Assembly (NCBI GenBank): GCA_036986135.1
Contig: BTQZ01000003.1
Span: forward strand, 79,036 to 143,035
Direction: 5' to 3'
Length of the DNA: 64,000 nt
Source: JADFRG01 sp036986135
GTDB taxonomy: Bacteria > Chloroflexota > Anaerolineae > Anaerolineales > E44-bin32
The number at the start of each line of letters is the position of its first letter. Within the stretch, counting starts at the first letter, position 1. This document shows, in pieces, positions 8,074-18,000 of this stretch. The translations under genes were made by a program, and so were the position numbers. The notes under the pieces are model-generated. The model ran no database searches, was not told where the DNA came from, and was given only the letters and a program-made list of their open reading frames with translations.

Positions 8074-9033
8074 CTAACGACGGTACAGGTTGGAAAATAC
8101 GAGCCAGAGGTTTGCGGGGCGCTCTGCCAGCCGCCTCATCAAATAAGGGTACCACTGCGACCCATAAGGCACGTAGACTCGCACCGGATACCGGCGCCGG
8201 CGAAGCGAGATCTGGAGCTCGGACCGGATTCCGTATAAAAATTGAAATTCAAGGGCCGCGCGCGGGACCCCAATCTTTCTTGCATATTCCTCCGCGAATT
8301 CGATCCGGTCCAGATCGTGTGAGGCGATAGCAATCAGCGGGGGGGTGCGACCGTCCGCGGATCCTGAAATCCCTCCCTGATTGAGCGCTGCCTCCAATGC
8401 AATCACGGAAAGACGGTCGTAATTATCATTCACCTCACCCTTTGACTGGTAAGCGATCGACTCAGGCTCCAGATATGCCCCCTTGACAACCCGCACCGTC
8501 GTTCCCGTGCTGACCGCCGAGCGAATGTCGTGCTCGCTTCGGAACAGGGCGGATTGAAACACCAGGCCCACGTTTGTGAGACCTTGCAGGGCCAGATTGT
8601 GGTGGATGCTCAGGGTCTGATCGATGAAGTTCGAATCCTCCATATCGATGCGGATGTAGACATTCTGTGCCGCCCCTTCCCGCGCCAATTGGAGCATGTT
8701 ATTCATGCATAGCTCGTAGTCCAGGCCGAGCCCAATTTGCGTGAGTTTGACGGAAATGCTGGAGGGGAGAGCGCTGCCACCGATGGCCTGGATCAGCCGA
8801 CATATTTCCTTATGGGATTGAGTGGCCTCGCTCTCCGAGACCACATGCTCACCAAGATGGGCGAGGGTTGTGAATAGCCCGCGCTTGGCGAGAGTCCGAC
8901 TGACCTCCAATGCCTCTGATAGGGTTTCTCCTGCTACGAACCGGCGAGCTACCCGGCGGGCCAGCCCCCAATCCTTGACCAGCCGTCGAGCCCATGTTGC
9001 ATCGGAGAGGAAGAGGATCAGCGATCGAACCAT
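8074..9033 (-). CDS. proline dehydrogenase
   Basis: The 319-residue monofunctional enzyme oxidises L-proline to 1-pyrroline-5-carboxylate with FAD and feeds electrons to the quinone pool. Recognised from RVVKGAYLEPESIAYQSKGE, the LEFQFLYGI barrel strand, and the C-terminal YVPYGSQWYPYLMRRLAERP block typical of bacterial PRODH. ATG 9033 is preferred over the ATG at 9105: it gives the usual N-terminus MVRSLILFLSD, and a TACAAT box on the minus strand (9052-9047) lies 13 bases upstream, implying a very short leader. The P5C dehydrogenase partner is not adjacent. Confidence 0.92.
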   Translation of the reverse strand: MVRSLILFLSDATWARRLVKDWGLARRVARRFVAGETLSEALEVSRTLAKRGLFTTLAHLGEHVVSESEATQSHKEICRLIQAIGGSALPSSISVKLTQIGLGLDYELCMNNMLQLAREGAAQNVYIRIDMEDSNFIDQTLSIHHNLALQGLTNVGLVFQSALFRSEHDIRSAVSTGTTVRVVKGAYLEPESIAYQSKGEVNDNYDRLSVIALEAALNQGGISGSADGRTPPLIAIASHDLDRIEFAEEYARKIGVPRAALEFQFLYGIRSELQISLRRRRYPVRVYVPYGSQWYPYLMRRLAERPANLWLVFSNLYRR

Positions 9034-9075
9034 TGTCCCAGGGGGGATTGTAGCAAGGCTTCGCGTGCTTACTGT

Positions 9076-9081
9076 TATAAT
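9076..9081 (+). promoter_or_regulatory. candidate -10 box for the tRNA relic/tRNA-Lys transcript
   Basis: A perfect TATAAT on the plus strand points toward the tRNA region. A clear -35 at standard spacing is not visible. It sits back-to-back with the minus-strand TACAAT of the proline dehydrogenase gene. Confidence 0.35.
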
Positions 9082-9177
9082 CCGCCGCGAGGCCTTTTTA
9101 TCCACCGACCCTGAGAGCGATCTCCCCCGAAAATCGATCGCCGCATGATGCTCGTCGCTGGATAGCAGGCAAGGCTT

Positions 9178-9221
9178 GCCTGCGTAGCTAAATCTGGCAG
9201 AGCAGCGGACTCGTAATCCGG
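9178..9221 (+). pseudogene. 5' half of a tRNA-Thr (CGU)-like gene, 3' half missing
   Basis: The stretch reads as a tRNA from the 5' acceptor strand (GCCTGCG, 9178-9184) through a D arm and an anticodon arm with loop CTCGTAA (anticodon CGU, Thr). The expected variable loop, T arm (TTCGA) and 3' acceptor strand are absent; a run CTCTTTTTGG follows instead. An inverted repeat GCAGGCAA/TTGCCTGC overlaps its 5' end (9165-9183). It ends about 30 bases before an intact tRNA-Lys. It is most simply a tRNA relic. Confidence 0.6.
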
Positions 9222-9250
9222 TGCTCTTTTTGGAGGGAAGGAATAATCGA

Positions 9251-9324
9251 GGGCCACTAGCTCAATTAGGCAGAGCAACGGCCTCTTAAGCCGCAGGTTA
9301 CAGGTTCGATTCCTGTGTGGCCCA
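9251..9324 (+). tRNA. tRNA-Lys (anticodon CUU)
   Basis: Cloverleaf: acceptor GGGCCAC with GTGGCCC, D stem GCTC/GAGC, anticodon loop CTCTTAA giving CUU (reads AAG), T stem ACAGG/CCTGT with loop TTCGATT, discriminator A. The first anticodon-stem pair is A-C mismatched; otherwise all stems close. CCA is not encoded. Confidence 0.92.
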
Positions 9325-9662
9325 CCTCAAACAGAATACCTGACTCCGGCGCAGGAACCACGTACCGAGGAGTGAAGGATGACCGACCGGAGATAGGATG
9401 TGAAAGCAATCCGCGAGCCGTACCTAAGCTTTGTGCTCAATCAGAAGAACGCGGGCGGAGCACCTCGCACCCTCGGATTCTTTGTGGAAGGGAGCGAGGC
9501 CTTATATCCCCCGCTCAACTGCGCCAACTTCTACGAAGATAAAATCGATACTTGCGTTTCAAGACTACCGCGCATGTCCTTCACTGCCAAATCGCGCATC
9601 CCGCGGGGTCGGCCGAGCGATTGGCTATGCAGAAACGATTCGCCAGGTCGCCTTGGCCTCCC
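9325..9662 (+). other. stretch without a convincing gene
   Basis: There are only short frames. The one starting near 9401 (VKAIREPYLSFVLNQKNAGG) and a second frame further on (RGVGRAIGYAETIRQVALAS) look mildly protein-like and could be pieces of a frameshifted gene, but no family is recognisable. No strong promoter or terminator is seen. Confidence 0.3.
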
Positions 9663-10448
9663 TCAAGTTTGGCGTTCAAGAAAAGCATTCAGCACTTTAT
9701 TGAACTGCTCCGGCTGATCTACAGGCGTAGCATGCCGACTATCCTCAATGATCACTAGCTCAGCATTCTTAATTCCATTTGCCAGGACTGCCTTATCTTC
9801 AGTTGGAGCGTAATCATGCTCTGCCGCAATCACTAACGTAGGACACTCTATCCTGTGAAGCTGTTCGGTCACAGTCCAGCCGACAATCGCCCGCATCGCA
9901 TCACGATACGCTCTTGGATCATTCTCTGCCCACCGATCTGCAAACATCTTTCGAAATTCCTGTTGCTCCGGTTTGGGGAATAGGCGGCCGCCCAGCACCT
10001 CTCCCATCTTTCGCATACCCAGCAATCGGACGATAAGGAGGCGCTGCATTACTGCCAGCCGTTCCTTCATCGTCCGTACAATCATCTCTGAACCACTGTT
10101 GACGACCACAAGGCTCCTAACGAGCTCCCGCTCATCCGCTGCCAGCTGAAGTGCGATCATGCCCCCCATCGAGATCCCTACAACATGCGCAGGCGCGATA
10201 TCCAGCGCCCTGATCATCTCTGCCGTGTCTCTGGCAAAGAGGGGGATGCTATATGGACCCGGAGGCTTATCTGAGTGCCCGTGACCGCGAACGTCGAAAA
10301 CTACAACTTGATAGCGCCTGGAGAAATCATCGATCTGAAATTCCCAATCGCGAACGCTAGACCCCAAGCCGTGGACAAAAACGATAGGCTCTCCCTGACC
10401 GATGATTTCATAATAGAGATCAATCTCATTGCACCGAAGCTTTGCCAT
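9663..10448 (-). CDS. alpha/beta-hydrolase
   Basis: The 261-residue hydrolase has the classic order: oxyanion motif HGLGS (~26), DVRGHGHSDKP (~52), nucleophile elbow GISMGG with Ser93, acid AAEHDYAPT, and catalytic His in DSRHATPVDQPEQF. The start ATG 10448 is preceded by GGAGTAGAGG. The fold is that of esterases, haloperoxidase-like and lactone hydrolases; the substrate is not predictable. It stands alone between non-coding stretches. Confidence 0.88.
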   Translation of the reverse strand: MAKLRCNEIDLYYEIIGQGEPIVFVHGLGSSVRDWEFQIDDFSRRYQVVVFDVRGHGHSDKPPGPYSIPLFARDTAEMIRALDIAPAHVVGISMGGMIALQLAADERELVRSLVVVNSGSEMIVRTMKERLAVMQRLLIVRLLGMRKMGEVLGGRLFPKPEQQEFRKMFADRWAENDPRAYRDAMRAIVGWTVTEQLHRIECPTLVIAAEHDYAPTEDKAVLANGIKNAELVIIEDSRHATPVDQPEQFNKVLNAFLERQT

Positions 10449-10896
10449 GCTTGCTACCTCTACTCCAGACTACTCATACGATGATTTTAACCTGAGGTCG
10501 GTTCAGTTATCGCCTCAGAAGCTCCCTTGAGGACCAACTTAACAGGCTTCGGAAACGGCGGATATAGGAGTGTGGGGAGGTCAAAGTTCAGCGGCCGATG
10601 ATTGACTGATGGGTCCGACACACGGAGGGCATTAGTGCTTTGCGGCCGAAGGCCGCACGAATATCCTGATTGTCGATCGTGTGCTCCGTCCTTCGATGCA
10701 GCGATCGGAGAATCAGTCATCGAAAGCTAGCATCAAACCACCTTTCAGACACCTTTCAATTCAGTCGCTATTGAGACGATTTGTGCAATAATCCGGCTGC
10801 ACCTTAACAGCGGGCAACCTCCGCTTAGGTGTTTCCACTCTCGCCTTGGTCGCCATGAATGTGGCGACCTTGTGCGTTTAATGGGACCAGGGTTCA
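10449..10896. other. intergenic stretch with a perfect hairpin
   Basis: No credible gene is seen. TGCGGCC-GAA-GGCCGCA at 10641-10657 is a perfect inverted repeat. Read on the minus strand its loop is a C-TTCG-G tetraloop, a very stable RNA hairpin, but no T-run follows. Confidence 0.5.
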
Positions 10897-10926
10897 TTGC
10901 AGGGGTCGGAATCGATGGTGTAAACT
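10897..10926 (+). promoter_or_regulatory. promoter giving a leaderless response-regulator mRNA
   Basis: TTGCAG at 10897-10902 and TAAACT at 10921-10926 are separated by 18 bases. The GTG start codon begins 8 bases after the -10 box, so the predicted mRNA begins at or within a base or two of the start codon. Confidence 0.55.
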
Positions 10927-10933
10927 TCCCTAC

Positions 10934-11341
10934 GTGGCTGCGAGCAACGGAAACGCCCCTGTAAACGGCAAGCTAGTCGTCTGTATCGAAGACGAACAGG
11001 AGATGATCGACCTCGTTCAACTCATACTGGGCCGTCGAGGCTTTCAGGTGGAGGGGGCAAACGGGGGACTCGAAGGCCTAGAGAAGGTTCAGCAGAAGAA
11101 GCCGGATCTGGTCCTGCTGGATTTGATGATGCCGGACATGGACGGTTGGGAAGTGTACCAGCGCATGAAGTCGGACGAATCTCTTCGCGAGATCCCAGTG
11201 ATTGTAATTACGGCCAAAGCGCAGTCTATCGACAAGGTATTGGGACTGCATATCGCAAAGGTCGATGACTACATCACGAAGCCGTTTGGGCCGCAAGAGC
11301 TGCTCGAAAGCGTGGAGAAGATCCTGGGGCAGGTCGACTAG
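10934..11341 (+). CDS. receiver-only response regulator
   Basis: The 135-residue CheY-like receiver has no output domain. Acidic pocket IEDE near residue 18, phospho-acceptor Asp63 in LLDLMMPDMDGW, switch Thr in VITAKAQ, and Lys in YITKPFG are all present. GTG 10934 is chosen because it lies just after a promoter -10 box (leaderless) and trims an unlikely Trp/Cys-rich extension that begins at ATG 10859. The block SIDKVLGLHIAKVDDYITKP is typical of a Chloroflexota subfamily (recall). No histidine kinase is adjacent. Confidence 0.88.
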   Translation: MAASNGNAPVNGKLVVCIEDEQEMIDLVQLILGRRGFQVEGANGGLEGLEKVQQKKPDLVLLDLMMPDMDGWEVYQRMKSDESLREIPVIVITAKAQSIDKVLGLHIAKVDDYITKPFGPQELLESVEKILGQVD

Positions 11342-11363
11342 CGCGGTTATCTTGGTAACCAGG

Positions 11364-11389
11364 CGGGGCTGCTTGTGCGGCCCCGTTTT
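11364..11389 (+). terminator. rho-independent terminator
   Basis: CGGGGC (11364-11369) pairs with GCCCCG (11380-11385) around a 10-nt loop and is followed by TTTT. It ends the response-regulator transcript. Confidence 0.7.
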
Positions 11390-11417
11390 CGCGTGAGTGG
11401 GGACCCTCCGGAAACGC

Positions 11418-11423
11418 TATAAT
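11418..11423 (+). promoter_or_regulatory. -10 box for a leaderless transcript
   Basis: A perfect TATAAT is followed by six bases (CGCGGG) and then ATG 11430, so transcription should start at the A of the start codon. The -35 is weak. Confidence 0.6.
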
Positions 11424-11429
11424 CGCGGG

Positions 11430-12779
11430 ATGCGTATCAGCGCCTTCCTCATAGCGCTCGGCTTATTGGCCGGTTCGGCAATGGCCCCTGCCACGCAGGA
11501 CGGGCCGGTGTATGTTGTTGAAGCTGGCGACTCCTTATTCTCAATTGCCCAGATCTTCGGAACAACGGTCGAGGAGCTGGCGGAGGCCAATCAAATTGAA
11601 GACCCCTCGGCGATCTTCCTTGGTCAGCCGCTGCTTATCCCGGGCTACGAAGGCCTGGGCGGAACCCTGCAATTCAACCCCGTCCGTTATGGAGAGACGC
11701 TGAGCAGCCTGGCGCGTCGATATGGTCAGCCAATGGATCAGCTGGGCCAGCTGAACCGAGTGCTCAACCCCTACCGGCTCTACTCGGGGCAACCGTTCGT
11801 TTACCCGGAACGCATCGGCGGAATGCCGACTTCCCAGCGTATTTCAGCACTTCATGGCCAGAGCATGCTCGAGCTCTCCTCTGAGCTAGGCATGGATTCC
11901 TGGGTGCTGGCGCATGGCAACGGAATCGAGGGCCGCCGGTGGCTCGTGCCGGGTGAGCTTATCTATGCGCCCGGGGATCAAGGTGCAACCAATGCCCTGC
12001 CGCCGGAATTCGGAACCGTTACTTTGACGCCAGAAAGCGCGACACAGGGAAGAACCCTCAGCGTCCAATTGGAGAGTCCGAACGAAATCGCTGGCCGCCT
12101 CGGGGACCGTCAACTGAAGGTCATAGTAACTGGGGAGGGATCGGCACTTGCATTGCAGGGGGTGCATGCTCTTGAAGAACCGGGGTTGATTGATCTGGAA
12201 CTGGTCGCCAACGATGGCACGCGATATAGCCAGCCATTGCTCATTCGAGACGGGGGATACGGACAGGAATACTTGCAGGTGCCGCCTGAGACGCTCGATC
12301 CAGCGAACACCGAGCCGGAAAACCAATTGGTCGCCGGTATCGTGAGCCAGGTGACGCCGGATAAGCTCTGGGAGGGAAGGTTCGCTTATCCCTCCGCGTA
12401 TTTTGAGACTTTTCCCTCCTTCTTCGGCACTCGTCGCAGCTATAACGGAAGCGAGTTTATTTACTATCACACTGGGTTGGATCTCTTCGGCAGCAGCAGC
12501 ACTCCCGTGTTGGCTGCCGCGCGCGGAAGGGTGGCCTTTTCAGAATTTCAGACTGTCCGGGGGAATGTGACCTACATCGATCACGGTTGGGGAGTGTACA
12601 CCGGGTATCTCCACCAATCGGAGAGTTTGGTGAAGCCCGGTGACATGGTGGAAGCGGGACAGACGATCGGGTATGTGGGAGGTACGGGTCGCGTTACCGG
12701 CCCGCATTTACACTGGGAAGTCTGGGTGGGAGGTGTTCCAGTGGATCCAGTCGAGTGGACCCTGTCGGAGTTCCCTTAG
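11430..12779 (+). CDS. secreted LysM and M23 peptidase, probable cell-wall endopeptidase
   Basis: The protein has 449 residues. The N-terminus MRISAFLIALGLLAGSAMA is a signal peptide. Two clear LysM peptidoglycan-binding domains (~28-73 and ~78-120) and a weaker third (~128-175) precede a linker domain and a C-terminal M23/LytM peptidase. Zinc-site motifs HTGLD (347-351) and HLHWE with His426 and His428 are intact, so it should be active. ATG 11430 is preferred over an upstream in-frame start at 11397 because the longer form spoils the signal peptide and starts upstream of the -10 box. Likely role: peptidoglycan remodelling outside the membrane. Confidence 0.9.
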   Translation: MRISAFLIALGLLAGSAMAPATQDGPVYVVEAGDSLFSIAQIFGTTVEELAEANQIEDPSAIFLGQPLLIPGYEGLGGTLQFNPVRYGETLSSLARRYGQPMDQLGQLNRVLNPYRLYSGQPFVYPERIGGMPTSQRISALHGQSMLELSSELGMDSWVLAHGNGIEGRRWLVPGELIYAPGDQGATNALPPEFGTVTLTPESATQGRTLSVQLESPNEIAGRLGDRQLKVIVTGEGSALALQGVHALEEPGLIDLELVANDGTRYSQPLLIRDGGYGQEYLQVPPETLDPANTEPENQLVAGIVSQVTPDKLWEGRFAYPSAYFETFPSFFGTRRSYNGSEFIYYHTGLDLFGSSSTPVLAAARGRVAFSEFQTVRGNVTYIDHGWGVYTGYLHQSESLVKPGDMVEAGQTIGYVGGTGRVTGPHLHWEVWVGGVPVDPVEWTLSEFP

Positions 12780-13030
12780 CTATCAGGATCTGCTTCGGCA
12801 CCTTCTTCCAGCAGCTCGGTTGCCTGCTCCGCTTGCTCGGCCCGAACCATAATCTCAACCTCAGCCATAGGTCCGATCCCCAGTCCGATAGCAGTACCTG
12901 CTGATTCCTGAGATAGCCAAACTTCGACTCCATTGGCATTAAGCAGACCCTTGATGATTTCGGCTTCGATTTGACCGTCGGCCATTCCAACGGAAACCAG
13001 TTCGTGTGGCTGCTCTTCTGAGGTTGTCAT
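12776..13030 (-). CDS. DUF2007 family small protein
   Basis: The 84-residue protein resembles the DUF2007 (putative signal-transducing) fold: HELVSVGMADGQIEAEIIKG with a helix, then strands EVWLSQESAG and AEVEIMVRAEQAEQA. ATG 13030 is chosen over an ATG 10 codons upstream because a minus-strand TATACT box sits only 9 bases before it. Its stop overlaps the end of the convergent LysM-M23 gene by 4 bases. Function unknown. Confidence 0.7.
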   Translation of the reverse strand: MTTSEEQPHELVSVGMADGQIEAEIIKGLLNANGVEVWLSQESAGTAIGLGIGPMAEVEIMVRAEQAEQATELLEEGAEADPDS

Positions 13031-13039
13031 AGGCCCTAT

Positions 13040-13047
13040 AGTATAAT
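13040..13047. promoter_or_regulatory. overlapping divergent -10 boxes
   Basis: The plus-strand TATAAT (13042-13047) and minus-strand TATACT (13045-13040) share four base pairs. The plus box drives the 13082 gene with a leader of about 28 bases; the minus box drives the DUF2007 gene almost leaderless. Polymerase should be able to occupy only one at a time. Confidence 0.5.
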
Positions 13048-13081
13048 GGCCCGGCTCCACCCCATAACACTAAATCCCCGA

Positions 13082-14680
13082 ATGCATCACGCATCCGCGT
13101 CCGCCCCAGAACTCTACTGGGCTGAATTCGATGTCAGGCAACAAGACCTTGAATTCATTGATAACCTGCTTCTTGAGCGTGAAGTACCGCTCACGATAGA
13201 GGAAATGTCTCAGGCATTGGTGGTGCATCGACTGGAATTGATTCGAATCGAGCAAGAGAGTCAGTCAAATAGTGAGCTCAAAGCCTATATGCCCGGCGGC
13301 GAGTATGAGGTCGGCGAAAGCCTCATATTCCACTTGCTCGATAATCGGGTAGGCACCGTCTCGAGTATCCGAGAGGCGAACAACCCCGACCTTCCTCCAT
13401 TCGAGGTGATCCAAGTTGGCTTCGAGGATCGCGGCGAACCCAAAGAGTTCGCTGCTCGCCTTCAGGAGCATGCTCTCAACGCGGTTGCGACCGAAACTGA
13501 CGAAATCGACTCGGCTGCCTCGCCCGAATTCATTCTGGAACGGTACGGACCGCTTATCGCGGAAAAGATCGAGGCGCGTCTGCTAGAAAGCCCGGATACG
13601 GTGCGCATTGCGGGGCGCTGGTTTCATAGCGGTCTTCTGGCCGACATTAACGAGGGGCACCTCAATCTGGCGGAGGCGGTGCTGGATGTCGCGGAAGGGG
13701 GGCCGTTGCCGACGCGGTCCCTTGCGGATCACATGGAACTGCCGGCGGGTCTAGATCCCCTGTTCACGGAATTCTCCGTCAATTTCGCGCTTCAGGAAGA
13801 TGAGCGATTTGATGAGGTCGGACCGGCAGGAAAAGTGCTGTGGTACCTGAAGCGGCTAGAACCGAATGACGTGCTCCGAGTACCCAAGAGGCTCGCATAT
13901 ACACCCAGGGCTTATGATCGAGAAAGGCTGACCGATGAATTGCTGGCTCTCGAGCAGAGCCTGGATGACGAATTGAGTGAGGTGAAGGCTCCGGATTCGG
14001 CAGCCACGGAGGGCATCACCCTGCCGATCCTTTTCCCGCATCTCAAGGCCGGCACACTGCCCTTATCGGCCCGTCTGCTGCCGCTTTTCCCAACCGCATA
14101 TGAAGCGCCGCGGATCCGCTTCATCCTGATTGACGAACGCACCCGCGATCAGTTCCCTGGATGGGTCGTTCGAGAGGAGCGCTACGTATACGGCCTGGGC
14201 GATTGGTACAGCAATAATGACGTGCCGGCCGGCGGTCTGATCAAAATCACGCCCTCGGAGACCGAAGGGGAAGTACTGCTCCAGGCCTTGGAACCGCGTC
14301 AGCGAAACGACTGGATACGAACGGTGACGATCGACGATGGCGGGAATATCGGCTTCACCGTGCTAAAACACCCGGTTGGAACGGCCTATGACGAGCGCAT
14401 GATCGTGGGCCAGATTGACGAACGGGCTCTGGATGAGGCGTGGGAGAACGGGGATCAGCGCAGAATGCCGCCTGAACGGCTGACCGCCCAGGTGTTTCGT
14501 GAGCTGGCCAAACTCAATCCGCAGGCCTCGGTGCATGCGAAGTCTCTCTACTCGGCGGTGAACGTCATCCGGCGACTGCCCCCCGGGCCGATTTTTGCCG
14601 AGCTGGTCACACAGCCATTCTACGAGCACGTGGGCGATCTCTATTGGAAGCTGAACGAGAGCGAGTGGAAAAAGGCATGA
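13082..14680 (+). CDS. conserved hypothetical protein, unrecognised
   Basis: The protein has 532 residues, is soluble, acidic and Leu/Glu-rich, with no signal peptide or membrane segment. I recognise no family. Residues ~15-75 (FDVRQQDLEFIDNLLLERE, then PLTIEEMSQALVVHRLEL) and ~165-260 (ADHMELPAGLDPLFTEF) look like winged-helix-type helices. The C-terminal half has beta-rich segments (RIRFILIDERTRDQFPGWVV; GLIKITPSETEGEVLLQA) and a repeated helix-turn-helix-like end (RLTAQVFRELAKLNPQASVH). ATG 13082 is preferred; an in-frame ATG at 13046 overlaps the -10 box. It overlaps the next gene by ATGA, so the two are a unit. Confidence 0.7.
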   Translation: MHHASASAPELYWAEFDVRQQDLEFIDNLLLEREVPLTIEEMSQALVVHRLELIRIEQESQSNSELKAYMPGGEYEVGESLIFHLLDNRVGTVSSIREANNPDLPPFEVIQVGFEDRGEPKEFAARLQEHALNAVATETDEIDSAASPEFILERYGPLIAEKIEARLLESPDTVRIAGRWFHSGLLADINEGHLNLAEAVLDVAEGGPLPTRSLADHMELPAGLDPLFTEFSVNFALQEDERFDEVGPAGKVLWYLKRLEPNDVLRVPKRLAYTPRAYDRERLTDELLALEQSLDDELSEVKAPDSAATEGITLPILFPHLKAGTLPLSARLLPLFPTAYEAPRIRFILIDERTRDQFPGWVVREERYVYGLGDWYSNNDVPAGGLIKITPSETEGEVLLQALEPRQRNDWIRTVTIDDGGNIGFTVLKHPVGTAYDERMIVGQIDERALDEAWENGDQRRMPPERLTAQVFRELAKLNPQASVHAKSLYSAVNVIRRLPPGPIFAELVTQPFYEHVGDLYWKLNESEWKKA

Positions 14681-15108
14681 GCACCGCCGTTCCGCCATCC
14701 TTGGTGCGGCCTACTCTGGAGACAGCCTTCCATATCGACTACGGATGGTGGGATCGTTCGGACCGCAATCTCGATGTGTACTTGAGAAGCCACCTGTGCC
14801 GGGAGCATCAGGAGATGTACACGGACATCGATCGCAAGATGAAGGTCGACCATGTCGATCTCCAGACCGCGGAAGTCTCCGTTGTAAGTCGAATCGAGCA
14901 CCTCCTGACCTCGCATTGTGCCCAGCAGGACGACTACCTCACCCCCCAAACCAGCCTGGTAAACGGCGTTTTCCGCGTGTTCCTTGCCAATGGAAATACT
15001 CCTCTGATGCCCGAAGAGCTTGCTCATAAGATCGGCCGTCCAGCGCGGATGATCCTGCGCACTCTGTCGGGGCCGCGCGTCTACAAGGGCATTCGCCCAG
15101 CCCACTAG
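14677..15108 (+). CDS. conserved hypothetical protein, partner of the preceding gene
   Basis: The protein has 143 residues. ATG 14677 overlaps the upstream TGA (ATGA), with AAAAAGG just before. Features: ETAFHIDYGWWDRSDRNLD near the N-terminus, a helical acidic centre, and a C-terminal stretch PLMPEELAHKIGRPARMILR that looks like a small winged-helix or HTH (Pro-Glu-Glu-Leu-Ala pattern). The SHLCREH and SHCAQQD stretches contain Cys and His that could bind metal, but no standard finger is formed. Function unknown; co-translation with the 532-residue protein suggests a complex. Confidence 0.7.
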   Translation: MSTAVPPSLVRPTLETAFHIDYGWWDRSDRNLDVYLRSHLCREHQEMYTDIDRKMKVDHVDLQTAEVSVVSRIEHLLTSHCAQQDDYLTPQTSLVNGVFRVFLANGNTPLMPEELAHKIGRPARMILRTLSGPRVYKGIRPAH

Positions 15109-15153
15109 GTCCTCAGCCTGCCAAAAGGTATAAGATTAAGGGATTGGGGGACT

Positions 15154-15229
15154 GCCCCCGTAGCTCAACGGATAGAGCACCGGCCTTCTAAGCCGTAGGT
15201 TGCACGTTCGAGTCGTGCCGGGGGCGCCA
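15154..15229 (+). tRNA. tRNA-Arg (anticodon UCU), CCA encoded
   Basis: Acceptor GCCCCCG with CGGGGGC, D arm GCTC/GAGC, anticodon loop CTTCTAA giving UCU (reads AGA), T stem GCACG/CGTGC with loop TTCGAGT, discriminator G, then CCA at 15227-15229. A TATAAG box at 15129-15134 is the likely -10. Confidence 0.93.
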
Positions 15230-15232
15230 CAT

Positions 15233-15274
15233 GCAAGGGGCCGTCCATGCTGGAAGCCTGGACAGCCCCTTTGC
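15233..15274 (+). terminator. strong hairpin after tRNA-Arg
   Basis: GCAAGGGGC-c-GTCC pairs with GGAC-a-GCCCCTTTGC around a loop of about 14 bases. It ends the tRNA transcript and, being nearly symmetric with A- and T-rich flanks, could also serve the minus-strand small gene at 15299. Confidence 0.6.
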
Positions 15275-15298
15275 CGTATACCATTCCTTTGTGAAGAC

Positions 15299-15487
15299 CT
15301 ACAATTGTGGCGGCAGATCCTCGAGTACCGATTCTTCGACCGCCGAGAAAGCGCGCGCGATCGCCTTGTCGATCCAATCTCGGTTGCTTTGCTGCTCCTG
15401 CTCCTTGAGACAACTGCCAAGATAGGCAGCGGTCAAGAGTGATCCGAGTAAGGCTCCTATCATCATTCCGACGAGGACAACACTCAT
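15299..15487 (-). CDS. small single-pass membrane protein
   Basis: The 62-residue protein has an N-terminal hydrophobic helix (VVLVGMMIGALLGSLLTAAY) and then a charged amphipathic tail rich in Glu, Gln and Asp. Start ATG 15487 has GGAGG 7 bases upstream, which is the main reason to call it real. No family recognised. Confidence 0.6.
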   Translation of the reverse strand: MSVVLVGMMIGALLGSLLTAAYLGSCLKEQEQQSNRDWIDKAIARAFSAVEESVLEDLPPQL

Positions 15488-15564
15488 CTTTATCCCTCCA
15501 CTCTATGCCCCGATCCGCCCCAATTGGATCCGGTTCTAATTTCGTTCTTGCTTCGAGTGTTCAG

Positions 15565-15765
15565 CTAGGCAGGGATGCGGGAGGCCCGGCGGTAGCACTC
15601 GTCACGGGCTTCCTCCTCGTTCACGCAGGCCGCGAGCCATACCCATGCCAGGCGATTGTCGGGTTCCTCCCGCACAACCCAGCTTAATGTGGCCCGTCCC
15701 TGACCGAGGTCTCCCTGTTGAATTGCCTCTACGGCGGATGAGATCGCTTCTTCGATGGGTTTCAT
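15565..15765 (-). CDS. small TPR-like protein
   Basis: The 66-residue protein is essentially one tetratricopeptide-like helix pair: AISSAVEAIQQGDLGQGRAT, then LSWVVREEPDNRLAWVWLAA, a consensus-like TPR pattern with Gly, Ala, Trp and Leu at the packing positions. Such mini-TPR proteins are common in Chloroflexota (recall). It lies just downstream of uvrB beyond a hairpin; a regulatory link is possible. Confidence 0.65.
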   Translation of the reverse strand: MKPIEEAISSAVEAIQQGDLGQGRATLSWVVREEPDNRLAWVWLAACVNEEEARDECYRRASRIPA

Positions 15766-15769
15766 GGCC

Positions 15770-15803
15770 TGTCAGGGCGCACTCCGAAGGTGCCTCCCTG
15801 ACA
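15770..15803 (-). terminator. strong UUCG-capped hairpin between uvrB and the small TPR gene
   Basis: TGTCAGGG and CCCTGACA are perfect inverted arms; inside them GCAC pairs with GTGC. On the minus-strand RNA the loop is C-UUCG-G, a very stable tetraloop. No U-run follows, and the TPR gene start is only a few bases downstream, so it could be an attenuator or mRNA stabiliser as well as a terminator for uvrB. Confidence 0.5.
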
Positions 15804-15846
15804 ATCATCCTAGCAGTTCGCATCGGCTCCCTCACTAACGATCCCC

Positions 15847-17886
<2,040 letters not shown>

Positions 17887-18000
17887 CTCGAGCGGCTACT
17901 CCTTTAGAGCCCTGCTTTTCTGTACCCCTTGTATTGCGCATAGACATAGCTATTCAGGCCTCCATAAGGGGGACATGGGGCCCTCGATGTTCCAGATCAA

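Noticed and set aside
9400..9717. 105-codon plus-strand frame downstream of tRNA-Lys
   Set aside because: Runs into the convergent hydrolase gene and resembles no family; at best part of a frameshifted relic.
10487..10720. 77-codon minus-strand frame between the hydrolase and the response regulator
   Set aside because: No ribosome site, Pro/Ser-rich composition, spans the perfect hairpin at 10641-10657.
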